Assembly (NCBI RefSeq): GCF_047302465.1
Contig: NZ_CP178621.1
Location: 4,030,001 to 4,094,000, forward strand
Source of the DNA: JACMRP01 sp047302465
Lineage (GTDB): Bacteria; Bdellovibrionota; Bdellovibrionia; Bdellovibrionales; Bdellovibrionaceae
Direction: 5' to 3'
DNA: 64,000 nucleotides
Of this stretch, positions 26,757-35,894 are shown piece by piece. Both the position numbers and the translations under genes were made by a program. Below the pieces are notes generated by a model. It was not told the origin of the DNA and did not search any database. It was given only the letters and a program-made list of their open reading frames with translations. Numbering within the stretch: position 1 is the first letter of the stretch; each line of letters begins with the position of its first letter.

Positions 26757-27571
26757 GATTTTTTAACTGCGCGAATAGTAATGTTCCATGCCCACCATTT
26801 CAACGGTGGAATCAACTTAAAGAGAATTTGATCAATTGTGTGAAAGGCGCGAAGCCACTTCAATTTTTCGTAGTCTTTCAGAATTTTCTTCCAGTAGCGA
26901 ACCTTGTTTGGATTATAGCGATTAATCAGCACGAACTTAATGAAGACTATCATCGCTGATAACCAATAAAACTTCGTTTCAACCTCACCAAACTGACTGC
27001 GGATCAACTTAAGATCGCTGATCTTTAACGGGTGTTCGTCTTCAGTACGAACCTTTGTGGCAATGGCTCTATAAATGTTAACAACGGGATTGTAATCGAC
27101 TGGATCCCAGAAAAAGGCTCGGCCTCCGGGTTTTAAGACTCGGTGGGCTTCGCGGATACATTGTTGGATATCCACGTGATGTAGCAAGTTCGCCGCATAT
27201 ACAACGTCAAAGCTGTTGTCGGCAATATTGGTCAATTCATTTGCAGAGACTACTTGCAGATTCACTTTACAACCAATCATCTGAGCACGACGGTCTACAA
27301 GTTTAAGCATCCCTGGTGAAATATCTGTCGCCGTTACTTCAGCGCCTTTTTTTGCAAAATATAAAGATGCCTCGCCAAGGCCCGCTCCAAGTTCAAGGAT
27401 TTTTAAACCTTTTGGATCCCCCAACCACTCCACAATTTGTGAGTTCTCTGGAGCTGTAAATCTTTGAAAGGCTTCATCAAGGGCAATGTCATTAATGTCT
27501 TCTTCACTAGCCCACTGGTCATGAAATTCGGCTTCTTTGCTCTCGATGAGATTATTTGCATTCGTCGTCAT
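26753..27571 (-). CDS. SAM-dependent methyltransferase (type 11)
   Basis: The 272-residue protein has the class I motif I in LKILELGAGLGEASLYFAKKG, motif II VTATDIS and FDVVYAANLLHHVD, characteristic of Methyltransf_11. The C-terminal part is hydrophobic and basic, suggesting membrane association. It is 7 bases downstream of the radical SAM gene on the same strand, so the two are probably cotranscribed and act on the same, unknown, substrate. Confidence 0.88.
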   Translation of the reverse strand: MTTNANNLIESKEAEFHDQWASEEDINDIALDEAFQRFTAPENSQIVEWLGDPKGLKILELGAGLGEASLYFAKKGAEVTATDISPGMLKLVDRRAQMIGCKVNLQVVSANELTNIADNSFDVVYAANLLHHVDIQQCIREAHRVLKPGGRAFFWDPVDYNPVVNIYRAIATKVRTEDEHPLKISDLKLIRSQFGEVETKFYWLSAMIVFIKFVLINRYNPNKVRYWKKILKDYEKLKWLRAFHTIDQILFKLIPPLKWWAWNITIRAVKKS

Positions 27572-27578
27572 TTAAGCC

Positions 27579-28907
27579 TCAAACCTTTTTCTCGGAAGAA
27601 ATAAGCACATCTTCGCCCTCGCCACGAACACGCCCTTGCTGTTTTCGTTTTTCGAGGTCTCTTTTAATTATTTCACGACGAGACTCTACATCTCTCCAAG
27701 TGCTTAGAACATCTTTGATGTCTGTGTCGATCCATTGCTCTTTCGGATACACCTGAGGGAAGTCCTTCTTAATTTTTTCAATTTCACCCAAAAAGTCACT
27801 TTGGACAGGGGCACTAGACAACTTGCCTGCGCCAGATGAAAGGACCATGAAAGATCGTTCAACGAATGCCTTTGGATCACGTACAGATAATGTTACTTCG
27901 GGATAGCTTCCATAGTGGCAACCGCTGCAATTACGAACGATATCCTGAACGTCTTGTCTAAGGGTGATTTCGCCTTTTTTGTATTTCTCTACAAAGTCTG
28001 GGCTATAAAGTTTTGGTGGATTCTTTAAAGTATAATCACAGCAGGTCGTGAAGTCCCCGTTTGGCCTAACAGCAAAATAGAGATTCGGACTATCGCAAAC
28101 GCCATCTTTACGCCATGTAGGTCCATTGCCTTTTAAGAAAGAAATCGAACTTTCCAAAAACCACTCAGAGTCAAACAATGGAGCTTTTTGTCTTTTCAAT
28201 TGAATCAACTGACTTTTTAGTTCTTCCAAATTGCCAAAATGCTGGTCGCCGAATTTAAAAAGGCCGTCATAACTGCGGAACCCTTTTGGTTTTTCTGACG
28301 AAGCAATATGCACCGGAACCAAAGAGACCTGCCAACCAATTCGTTTAGCAAACTCGAGAATGGCAGGAATCTCGCGGTAGTTAAATCGGCTCAATACGGT
28401 TCCGAAACTAAGAATCGCTGATTTTTTACGAAACACGTTCGAAATAAGTTCAATGGTGTTGATTGCATTTTGGCTGCTTCCAGGAACTGCATTGATGTAA
28501 TCAAAAGTATTGTGATCCAAAGAGTCGACAGAAACATTGATATCTCTGGCTCCAGCTTCATAACATGCGCGGAGCTTTTCCTCGGTCGCAAACTTGGTGC
28601 CTGCCGTCTGAAGTCGTACGTTTAGTTTTTCGCGTGTAAAGGCCTCTACAATTTCAGGCAGATCGTGGCGCATGAAAGGCTCGCCACCAGTTAAGAGAAC
28701 AATCCCTGCGCCAACTTTTCTTAAGTTCTTAGCTGTTTCGCGAATCTGTTCGATAGGCATTGCTTCAATACGTGAATTGGTCTCAACAATGTTGCACTGA
28801 CGGCACATCAAGTTGCATTTACCAATAATGTAGAACTGAACATAGTAAGGGCTTTTTTTTGTGATAAGAGCCTTAAGTATGGACGTATAAGTCTGCACAG
28901 AAAACAT
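27579..28907 (-). CDS. Radical SAM protein with C-terminal SPASM-like cysteines
   Basis: The radical SAM cluster motif is CNLMCRQC near residue 32, followed by LLTGGEPFMRHD. C-terminal cysteines (CDSPNLYFAVRPNGDFTTCCDY and CSGCHYG) resemble a SPASM/twitch domain that binds a second Fe-S cluster. The start is set at 28907 (MFSVQTY), where GGGAG lies 5 bases upstream. The 442-residue protein precedes a SAM methyltransferase, so a two-step modification of a lipid, sugar or peptide is likely. No precursor peptide gene is visible nearby. Confidence 0.88.
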   Translation of the reverse strand: MFSVQTYTSILKALITKKSPYYVQFYIIGKCNLMCRQCNIVETNSRIEAMPIEQIRETAKNLRKVGAGIVLLTGGEPFMRHDLPEIVEAFTREKLNVRLQTAGTKFATEEKLRACYEAGARDINVSVDSLDHNTFDYINAVPGSSQNAINTIELISNVFRKKSAILSFGTVLSRFNYREIPAILEFAKRIGWQVSLVPVHIASSEKPKGFRSYDGLFKFGDQHFGNLEELKSQLIQLKRQKAPLFDSEWFLESSISFLKGNGPTWRKDGVCDSPNLYFAVRPNGDFTTCCDYTLKNPPKLYSPDFVEKYKKGEITLRQDVQDIVRNCSGCHYGSYPEVTLSVRDPKAFVERSFMVLSSGAGKLSSAPVQSDFLGEIEKIKKDFPQVYPKEQWIDTDIKDVLSTWRDVESRREIIKRDLEKRKQQGRVRGEGEDVLISSEKKV

Positions 28908-29038
28908 GATCACTCCCGACATATTTATCCTAAGTGAGCTTCGTGACAGACGCTATTCATTTCCTGTGTGAGACTAAAGTCTGGATCTAAATTTATTGAA
29001 ATTTGCTTTCTTCAAAACACTTTGAAATCATTGAGTCT

Positions 29039-29989
29039 ATGTCGAATCCAACGCTCTCGATCGTTATTCCGTGTTACAACGAAGAGTCGAATATTGCGCA
29101 GATCATTCATCGCTTTGATCAGCTCGCTTCTCAATTGCCAAGCTTTGAATTGCTGTTCGTTGATGACGGCTCAAAAGATAAAACGGTGGAGCAGATTCAG
29201 AATTATAAAAACTCTTCTCATGCATACAACATCCGCCTTCTTCGTCTGAGTAGAAACTTTGGACACCAGCTAGCTTTGTTGGCGGGTATGCGAAATTCGA
29301 TCGGTGAGATTTGCATCACTATCGACGCAGACATGCAAGATCCGCCAGAGGTTATTCCAGCAATGATCAAAGCTTGGAAAGAGGGTCATGACGTCGTTCT
29401 TGGACAACGAAATGATCGTGCCAAAGACACCTGGTTCAAACGCACATCCGCTGTGATTTTTTACCGTATTATGACAGTTCTGGCGCGCGGAGATTTCCCC
29501 GCTAATGTCGGTGACTTCCGTTTGGTCTCAAAGAAAGTTTTAGACGTTTTAAGAAGTCTTCCTGAACAGTCTCCGTATTGGCGCGGTATTGTAGTGTGGG
29601 TCGGATTTAAACGCACCTTCGTCGAATACTCTCGAGCAGAACGCTTTTCTGGGGAAACCAAGTATCCATTTATCAAGATGGTTACTTTCGCGTTGGATGC
29701 ACTCTTCTCGTTTTCGAAAAAGCCGCTTTTGTTTGTCACTTATTCGGGATTCGCACTTTGTGTTGTCGGCGCAATCTTCCTACTGACCTATATTTCACTT
29801 AAAGTGACAGGATATGCATTTGTCCCAGGTTGGACGTCAATTATTTCACTTGTGATGTTTATTGGAGGATTTCAGATCTTGTGTCTGGGAGTCATCGGCC
29901 AGTATATCGGCCGCATCTATGAACAAGTCTTAGGACGCCCTCAAGTGCTGCACTATCCAGCTGAAGACGTCCATCAAGCTCGTCGTTAA
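29039..29989 (+). CDS. Family 2 glycosyltransferase (polyprenyl-phosphate sugar type)
   Basis: The 316 residues comprise a GT-A domain (LSIVIPCYNEESNI, LFVDDGSKD, ITIDADMQDPPE, GQRNDR) and two C-terminal membrane spans, as in GtrB/DPM1-like enzymes. These attach a sugar to undecaprenyl phosphate for use by GT-C transferases such as the two just upstream. The start at 29039 (MSNPTLSIV) matches the family; the track start adds 12 unlike residues. It overlaps the convergent 211-residue gene by 4 bases. Confidence 0.92.
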   Translation: MSNPTLSIVIPCYNEESNIAQIIHRFDQLASQLPSFELLFVDDGSKDKTVEQIQNYKNSSHAYNIRLLRLSRNFGHQLALLAGMRNSIGEICITIDADMQDPPEVIPAMIKAWKEGHDVVLGQRNDRAKDTWFKRTSAVIFYRIMTVLARGDFPANVGDFRLVSKKVLDVLRSLPEQSPYWRGIVVWVGFKRTFVEYSRAERFSGETKYPFIKMVTFALDALFSFSKKPLLFVTYSGFALCVVGAIFLLTYISLKVTGYAFVPGWTSIISLVMFIGGFQILCLGVIGQYIGRIYEQVLGRPQVLHYPAEDVHQARR

Positions 29990-30621
29990 AGCGCTACAAA
30001 CGGAGGCAAGCCCTTCTCGCTGACCAACACAATGGAATAGTGTGGTGGCAAGAACCAGCTGATTGCTTCCGCAATGCCTTGGTGTTCTTTCACTGGCGGG
30101 TTGCTAAGTGACTCTAGAGAGAACGCCAAATCATAGTTCACGCGATCTGTGCTCATCACCAAGATTTTTGGTGCGTACACGCTTTGATCACGGAAGAATT
30201 CTTTCAAAATATTGCGTACATATTGTGGTAAGTACTGCGGAGTCGGTTCACCTGCATGAATTTGAGCACCATCACGAAGCTCGAAAGAGCCCGTAGAAAC
30301 TTCCGGTTTTGCACGATAGAACAAACCCGTTTCACGGAAGTGCCAAAGCATGCCGTAAGAGAAAACATAATCTGGATATTCTTTATTTGGATTTACAACA
30401 AGGCCCATGCCTTTCGTTGCCAACCAATGAATAATTTTTTGAGCCGGTTCTTCAGCATCTGGAGAAGTCTCGGTCATCAAATATGGCCAACCATCTGGTC
30501 CTACTTGTGGATCTTGAGAAAGCAGTTTCAACTTCCCTTCAGAAAGTTGCATGAAAAAATCGTTTTCCCATTGGGGGTCGCGCTGCTCATCAGAAATCTT
30601 AGTTAGTTCGATCAAATCCAT
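29986..30621 (-). CDS. Cytosolic protein, unknown function
   Basis: The 211-residue protein has no signal or membrane span. It has a mixed alpha/beta pattern ending FLPPHYSIVLVSEKGLPPF, reminiscent of SseB-like enhancer folds, though I cannot claim that family. It is the last of three genes on the minus strand after an acyltransferase and a 47-residue gene, with AAGAGAG before its ATG. Confidence 0.7.
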   Translation of the reverse strand: MDLIELTKISDEQRDPQWENDFFMQLSEGKLKLLSQDPQVGPDGWPYLMTETSPDAEEPAQKIIHWLATKGMGLVVNPNKEYPDYVFSYGMLWHFRETGLFYRAKPEVSTGSFELRDGAQIHAGEPTPQYLPQYVRNILKEFFRDQSVYAPKILVMSTDRVNYDLAFSLESLSNPPVKEHQGIAEAISWFLPPHYSIVLVSEKGLPPFVAL

Positions 30622-30634
30622 GGGACTCTCTTGG

Positions 30635-30778
30635 TTAGGCTCTTAGCTGGTAAGACTTATTTTTGTAGGCCTTTTCATAGACTACATTGCCAAAAGCATC
30701 AAGTTTTGCCTCTTCAGTGCGGCCCCGCAAAACAGAGATTTGTCCATGAAGGACGGGAAAAGTGTGTAAATCCTTCAT
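30635..30778 (-). CDS. 47-residue small protein, unknown
   Basis: This short gene starts at an ATG that overlaps the stop of the upstream acyltransferase (TAATG) and ends 13 bases before the next gene. The product, MKDLHTFPVLHGQISVLRGR... to ...YKNKSYQLRA, is mixed charged and soluble. Overlap coupling on one side and tight spacing on the other make it likely to be real, though I cannot name it. Confidence 0.55.
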   Translation of the reverse strand: MKDLHTFPVLHGQISVLRGRTEEAKLDAFGNVVYEKAYKNKSYQLRA

Positions 30779-31425
30779 TAAGGCTTAGATTGGCGACGGC
30801 CGTTCTTCCAAACATAGAAAGGCGCTAGACCCATCGTTGATGGCAGCGTTTCCCCTTCGCAGACCACGGAACCCGGGGTCATTCCACTTTTTCCACCAAG
30901 AATTGCACGGTCTTCGACTCGGGGACTAGCCACAATCAGCTCAAGCTTATCGTCAGTGCGATTCAAATGGTGTGCTGTGAAACCAGCTCCATAACCGACA
31001 ATGACCTTATCACCAATAACTAAGTGCGTACGATCCATGATGACAACATCAGGGCTCCAGTAAGTGTACTTACCAATCTTTGCGCCCCACATACGAAGCC
31101 ACACTGAATAGAAAACCGGGAACACTCTGAGAACTTCTTCCAAAAAAGGAAATCGCAAATAGAGAGCTTGAAATTGAGAGCCGAAATACCAAACCCAAAA
31201 ATGACGATCTTGAGAGTAGTAAGTTCCCTCAGGCCGCCCAAAAAATAAATAAATCAAACGCACACAAAAGGGCGGAACTAAATAGATCCACACAAGGACC
31301 CAGATCAAAGTCCATGTGATAGAAAGTGTTCCGACCCAGCAAAAGATGATTAGTCCCGCTAACTGTAAAGCAGGAATGAAGTTTCCAATTATAAATTTCA
31401 GTAGGACGATGTTCTTGTTTGGCAT
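30778..31425 (-). CDS. Membrane-anchored hexapeptide-repeat acyltransferase-like protein
   Basis: The 215-residue protein has two N-terminal hydrophobic spans, then a left-handed beta-helix pattern (IGKYTYWSPDVVIMDRTHLVIGDKVIVGYGAGFTAHHLN in parts) with the typical I-G-x repeats and a His pair. Such folds transfer acyl groups to sugars or lipids. The start is ATG 31425; the TTG at 31437 lacks a site. Its gene is first in a coupled set with the 47-residue and 211-residue genes. It is divergent from a secreted protein gene. Confidence 0.75.
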   Translation of the reverse strand: MPNKNIVLLKFIIGNFIPALQLAGLIIFCWVGTLSITWTLIWVLVWIYLVPPFCVRLIYLFFGRPEGTYYSQDRHFWVWYFGSQFQALYLRFPFLEEVLRVFPVFYSVWLRMWGAKIGKYTYWSPDVVIMDRTHLVIGDKVIVGYGAGFTAHHLNRTDDKLELIVASPRVEDRAILGGKSGMTPGSVVCEGETLPSTMGLAPFYVWKNGRRQSKP

Positions 31426-31498
31426 TGTGTTACACAAAAGTATGGCATCACACTCGCGAAAATGTAAAGCTCATGTTGTATGCATACAAGGAGGATCT

Positions 31499-33022
31499 GT
31501 GCAGAAGTTTTTACTTATTGCATGTCTTCTGACGTCAGCTTTCATTTCTCAAAGCTACGCAGCCGACAGCAAAACAAAATCATCTAAAAAAGCAACTATC
31601 GAGGAGCTTGCTCCCTATGACGATTCATGGAAGACAAGCTTTCCAGGATCATCACCAGCCTTTGCCGAGAAATCTGCAAAAGCTATGGGTGAACAAGAAA
31701 AGCGTCGTAAAGTAGCTTCTGATATGGATCAAGAATTTTTCGAAGGAAAGATGTCAAAAGAAATGAAAGCTTTCCGCGAGCTGTTCTTGAAAGTAAAAAC
31801 AGCGGAAGAGCTTGATAAGCTTTTAGCAGAAGCTGATAAGAACTTCGACAGCTATCCTGCTGATTTGCAATTCATCGTGGCTCAAGCTGTTCCACTTCGC
31901 GCTTTCCGCGGTATCGTATGGAAGCTCATTCCCACTGTTGAAGATTCTAAAACAGCTCATAGCTTGATTTTGACTCAAGTAAAAAACATGGCCGTGAACA
32001 TGAAGATCTTCTTGCCAACAGAACAATGGCAAGCAGGCTTTGACTATGTTTCTCAGCCTTATATGGAACCTGCAACAGGAAGTTTGTCTCAGCAGTTCCC
32101 TCGTGGCAGTGAAGTACACGTTCAAGCGTTCATTCGCAATACAGTGATTCCAGCCTTGCGTATTTCTGCAGCTCGCATGGAGAAAATCAATCTCTCTGGT
32201 GATTTTGCTGTATGGGATAACAAACTTCTTTACGGAAATGGTTCATTCCCATCAGCAATGGATCGTTACGCTCTTTTCGGAGAGGTCGAAAGACACACAG
32301 CTTTGATGTACACTTACGCAAACTTGTCTGAGCTTTGCTATCAAAGTGCTTACTCTCAGCAAGGCGCTTTGAAGTTGAATCAAGAGATCGCTCGTCTTTA
32401 TGGCTGGGACTCTGTCCTTAGCAAAGTAGACGGTGTTCCTGCCGCAAAACGTGTAAAAACAATTCGTAGCCCTGCTTACGCTCAATGGGGAGTCCTCTTC
32501 GGTGACGGCACTAAGTGGACTCAAGATGCTTGGATGTTTATGCAAAGATCTGTCGACCATGGTGATCAGATGTGGCAAGCGATGAAAAATCGCCCTGTTT
32601 CTGAAATCTACATGGCTGATAGTTCAGCAGCATTGCCATTCCAAAGACCTGTAAACATGCGCTTTGAGAACTTGAAAAAGATGATGGATGGACCGACAGC
32701 GATCCGCAGCTTTGTCACAGATGAAAAAGCGACTGTAAATCTTAAAGAGTTCTACATGAACCCGCCAAAAGATCTCAAAGCAATGTACGCTATCGGCTTT
32801 GACAAAGAGTCAGAGATGTTGACAAAAACTTTAGGCAACAACAGCAAAGTTCAGTACCGTAATTATTTCCACGGTCGTGGTACAGAGTGGAACATCGGTC
32901 TTTACAAAAAGTACTTCCCAGATGTTCAATCAAGCCAAGACTTGTTGAAAACTGCGAAAGTTCTTTCTCAAGGATGGGGTAGCTTCGTAGTTGCCGTTCC
33001 TTTGGCAAACTACCTGAACTAA
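31499..33022 (+). CDS. Secreted protein of 507 residues, unknown
   Basis: A GTG at 31499 follows GGAGG with a 4-base spacer and starts a signal peptide (QKFLLIACLLTSAFISQSYA). The mature protein is mostly helical and rich in aromatic residues. It shows no enzyme motif that I recognise. The longer frame from 31316 would read through the divergent acyltransferase start and is rejected. It ends at a strong terminator shared with the MMPL gene. Confidence 0.82.
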   Translation: MQKFLLIACLLTSAFISQSYAADSKTKSSKKATIEELAPYDDSWKTSFPGSSPAFAEKSAKAMGEQEKRRKVASDMDQEFFEGKMSKEMKAFRELFLKVKTAEELDKLLAEADKNFDSYPADLQFIVAQAVPLRAFRGIVWKLIPTVEDSKTAHSLILTQVKNMAVNMKIFLPTEQWQAGFDYVSQPYMEPATGSLSQQFPRGSEVHVQAFIRNTVIPALRISAARMEKINLSGDFAVWDNKLLYGNGSFPSAMDRYALFGEVERHTALMYTYANLSELCYQSAYSQQGALKLNQEIARLYGWDSVLSKVDGVPAAKRVKTIRSPAYAQWGVLFGDGTKWTQDAWMFMQRSVDHGDQMWQAMKNRPVSEIYMADSSAALPFQRPVNMRFENLKKMMDGPTAIRSFVTDEKATVNLKEFYMNPPKDLKAMYAIGFDKESEMLTKTLGNNSKVQYRNYFHGRGTEWNIGLYKKYFPDVQSSQDLLKTAKVLSQGWGSFVVAVPLANYLN

Positions 33023-33050
33023 GAATTTCTGTTTTAAAGAGAATTCATAA

Positions 33051-33077
33051 AGGGAGTGCTAAGCACTCCCTTTTTTT
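33051..33077. terminator. Hairpin terminator within the MMPL stop region
   Basis: The perfect palindrome AGGGAGTGCT-A-AGCACTCCCT (33051-33071) followed by seven T ends the plus-strand secreted gene. It overlaps the last codons of the opposing MMPL gene, so the hairpin is partly coding. Confidence 0.88.
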
Positions 33078-35215
33078 ATGAGCGCTTTCAAGACCCATAA
33101 GTCACCTACCAAAGAGAATAAGAACCCAGCAGCCAGCAACAATCCCAAAGCTCGTGGTGGCTCAAAGTAGGATCCTAAGAAACTCAGGCAACAGATAAAC
33201 ATCACAGACGCACATTGAATCGAGCCTACTCCCCGATCTTCGATACCTTCATCGAGGTCGTTACCACCGAAAAGATACTGAATGGCATTGTCCCCGGTTA
33301 ATCCCACCAACGTGGAAGCAACAATACAGGTCACAAAGTTGATCGAAAGATCAAAAACATAAATCCCGCACAACATGATGGACGGACCCCAGAAGGCCGA
33401 CGCCATAATCGGCAGAAAGTATTTTTTGCCAGTCGCACGGCTCAGGTAAAATATAATTCCGCCTACTAAGAATAAACTTAAGAACAAACTTTCAAAAAGT
33501 GTCTCGATCAAACTTTTAGAGAAATCTGCAAAACCGACAAATTCCCCCGCAAGCCAGCATTCCTTGTTAGGGCAAATGCTTTTAACTTTTTCGCGGAAAA
33601 TATTGAGCTTTTCTGTGTTTGTCGTCTGTAGGTAGAGGATTGCTCGTTCTTCACCATCATCGGCTTTGTAGCGGTCTGACAGCGTGGATATATCTACTTC
33701 GCGCGCTATCATCTCTTTTTCTAAAGGCCGTCCGATATCCGATGACACATACGAAACAAGTTGCTCGTAGGTTTCTACCTTAACGATTAACGGGTCTTTT
33801 CTCAGTTCTGCAATAATCGTCTTTTTTTGATCTTCGCTAACATGCTTTTCAAAGACAAGACTTGCATCGGCCACCCAGCCACGAGTTTCTTTGATATATT
33901 CAATCGCTTGTTGAAATGGGTGGTCTTTCGGAAACATCTCTGAAGGAGTCTGCGACAATCTAAAGTTTTTCACCGAAAAGAAGGCCAAGACAAAAACCAA
34001 AAGGGAAATCTGAGCTAGGCGTTTTGGCGGAGACCACTTCGAGGCTTCCGTGGAAACTTTATAGAACCAGGCTTTGTCCTTACGAATATAGTTTTGCCAC
34101 GAAGGAAACACCTGCATAAATGCCGGAATTAAAACAAAAACGCTGATCCATTCAACAAAACAGCCAAAAGCCGCCCAAGCTCCGAAACGACGAATGCTTT
34201 CTAAGTCCGACACTACCAAAGATCCAAAACCTAGCATTGTCGTTAACGACGTGAAGAAACAAGGCATCGTCATGCGATAGAATGCTTTTCGCCAAGGGAT
34301 GTTCCGTCCCATCTTGTAATAGGAAAGAAACACAAAGTCCTCAATAGACGCCACCGCAATCATCAGAAAAAGACAAACTGAAAGTGGATCTACAGGATGA
34401 CCTACAAGCGCCATGCCACCATAAACGATAGAGCTGGTAAAAAACAAAGTAAGGAGGAAAATCGCTCCCCCACGCCAAGTACCAAACAGAAGGCGCATAC
34501 TCAGACCAATAATCAGAATAACAGCAAGATTAATGTACTGGGACTGCGCCATACCCTTCATGGTAAAAAGTTGCTGTGCCGAAGTTCCCGTCCACCAAAT
34601 TTTAAATGGAATCTTTTCTTGAATAACTTTAAGAAGCTCCTCTACGGCATCTGGATCATAAGTGCCAAATTTTCCTGGAACTTCTAAATCCTTCATTCGC
34701 AAAGAAACCGCAAAATCTCTTGCAGTTCGATCCGTTACCACCGTCGCCCACGGAGAATTCGTCAGTGCTCCTAAAGGATTCCCCTCAAAGCTGCCTTCGC
34801 AGGGACTCGGTAGAACTCGAAAATAAGAAATGGTGTCGGCGTCAGAGACGGCTTTACGAATTTTATAAGGCGACATAAAGCCATCCACTTGAGGATGACT
34901 AAAAACAATGTCATTCACTTCTTTTTGAATCAGGCACAAGTCCGTTAAGGAGAAGAACTCTGTTTTTGGTTCTAGGATAAAACCCAGGTTGGTTTCAGAA
35001 CCGAAGAGCGACTTAATCTGTTTTAAGTCTCGAGTCGACTCCATGCTTGAGTCCAGCTGATCTTCGATGGAAACAACTTGGGTCAAACGCGACGACAGAA
35101 CGCCACAAAAGATAAATAGTGCTGTCGATAAGAAAACAAGAGCGCGTGGGTACTTAAACCCGAACCGAACGCTTCTTTTAAAAAGAATATCCAAGAGTCT
35201 GAGGCTTTTTTTCAT
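33059..35215 (-). CDS. RND/MMPL-family lipid exporter
   Basis: The 718-residue protein has two halves, each with one span, a large periplasmic loop and a block of spans (residues about 230-370 and 570-715). SIEDFVFLSYY sits where MMPL/patched proteins have their proton-relay segment. Such proteins export hydrophobic molecules to the outer membrane. It flanks the PAP2/desaturase/oxygenase locus and could export its product; that is inference. The C-terminus overlaps a terminator hairpin. Confidence 0.82.
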   Translation of the reverse strand: MKKSLRLLDILFKRSVRFGFKYPRALVFLSTALFIFCGVLSSRLTQVVSIEDQLDSSMESTRDLKQIKSLFGSETNLGFILEPKTEFFSLTDLCLIQKEVNDIVFSHPQVDGFMSPYKIRKAVSDADTISYFRVLPSPCEGSFEGNPLGALTNSPWATVVTDRTARDFAVSLRMKDLEVPGKFGTYDPDAVEELLKVIQEKIPFKIWWTGTSAQQLFTMKGMAQSQYINLAVILIIGLSMRLLFGTWRGGAIFLLTLFFTSSIVYGGMALVGHPVDPLSVCLFLMIAVASIEDFVFLSYYKMGRNIPWRKAFYRMTMPCFFTSLTTMLGFGSLVVSDLESIRRFGAWAAFGCFVEWISVFVLIPAFMQVFPSWQNYIRKDKAWFYKVSTEASKWSPPKRLAQISLLVFVLAFFSVKNFRLSQTPSEMFPKDHPFQQAIEYIKETRGWVADASLVFEKHVSEDQKKTIIAELRKDPLIVKVETYEQLVSYVSSDIGRPLEKEMIAREVDISTLSDRYKADDGEERAILYLQTTNTEKLNIFREKVKSICPNKECWLAGEFVGFADFSKSLIETLFESLFLSLFLVGGIIFYLSRATGKKYFLPIMASAFWGPSIMLCGIYVFDLSINFVTCIVASTLVGLTGDNAIQYLFGGNDLDEGIEDRGVGSIQCASVMFICCLSFLGSYFEPPRALGLLLAAGFLFSLVGDLWVLKALIKKGSA

Positions 35216-35282
35216 AAACAGAGGCTTCCTGATCTAAAACTAAGAGGTTGTCATTTAGAATGCAAACGTCTTTAATGAAATT

Positions 35283-35894
35283 ATGGTCCGTCTTCCAACA
35301 AGAGATACTCTTACTGCCTACCTTTGGGTGAGCCTACAACTCACTCTTGTTTTTTGCACGACCTATGGTTTTACCAATTGGCGGGCCTCTCAACATTCGG
35401 ACACCTATCGCTTTTGGATGGATTGGGAACTTGGAATTCCCTTAGTCCCTGCGACCATTATCATTTACGTATCTTTGAACATATTGACCCTGCTACCACT
35501 TTTTACTTTAAACTCATCGCAAATCAAAGCCCTTGGTAAAAGCTTGTTGGTGGCAACTGTCATTGCAGCCGTTATCTTTTTCTTTTTTCCTGCTCATATT
35601 GGCTGGGCGCGAACAAGTGATGTTGGATTCTGGACTCCATTTTACGAGACCCTTTTCTCTTTAGATCAAACAGCAAATACACTTCCGTCTTTGCATATCA
35701 CCTATAGTTATTTGGTTGTGCGCGCGATTGCGAGTGTTCATCTTCGTTTGAAGCAAGCTCTGTGGTTTTGGTTCGCTTGTATTTCAATGAGTGTTCTTTT
35801 GACCCACCAACATCACGTTTTAGACATCGTGGGTGGAATGGTCCTTGCCGAAGCGTGCTTTAGAGTTCTCTTTGCAAAGAAAATAACGAACTAG
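35283..35894 (+). CDS. PAP2-superfamily membrane phosphatase/transferase
   Basis: The 203-residue protein has about five spans with TLPSLHITYSYLV (C2-type PSLH motif) and HQHHVLDIVGG (C3 motif with catalytic His and Asp). This is the pattern of PAP2 enzymes, which remove or exchange lipid phosphates, including inositol phosphorylceramide synthase-like members. The first basic K...RP motif is not evident. Its 3' end overlaps the convergent desaturase by 4 bases. Confidence 0.82.
   Translation: MVRLPTRDTLTAYLWVSLQLTLVFCTTYGFTNWRASQHSDTYRFWMDWELGIPLVPATIIIYVSLNILTLLPLFTLNSSQIKALGKSLLVATVIAAVIFFFFPAHIGWARTSDVGFWTPFYETLFSLDQTANTLPSLHITYSYLVVRAIASVHLRLKQALWFWFACISMSVLLTHQHHVLDIVGGMVLAEACFRVLFAKKITN

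Noticed and set aside
31316..31498. N-terminal extension of the secreted protein
   Set aside because: It would run through the divergent acyltransferase start, and a GTG with GGAGG begins a clean signal peptide at 31499.
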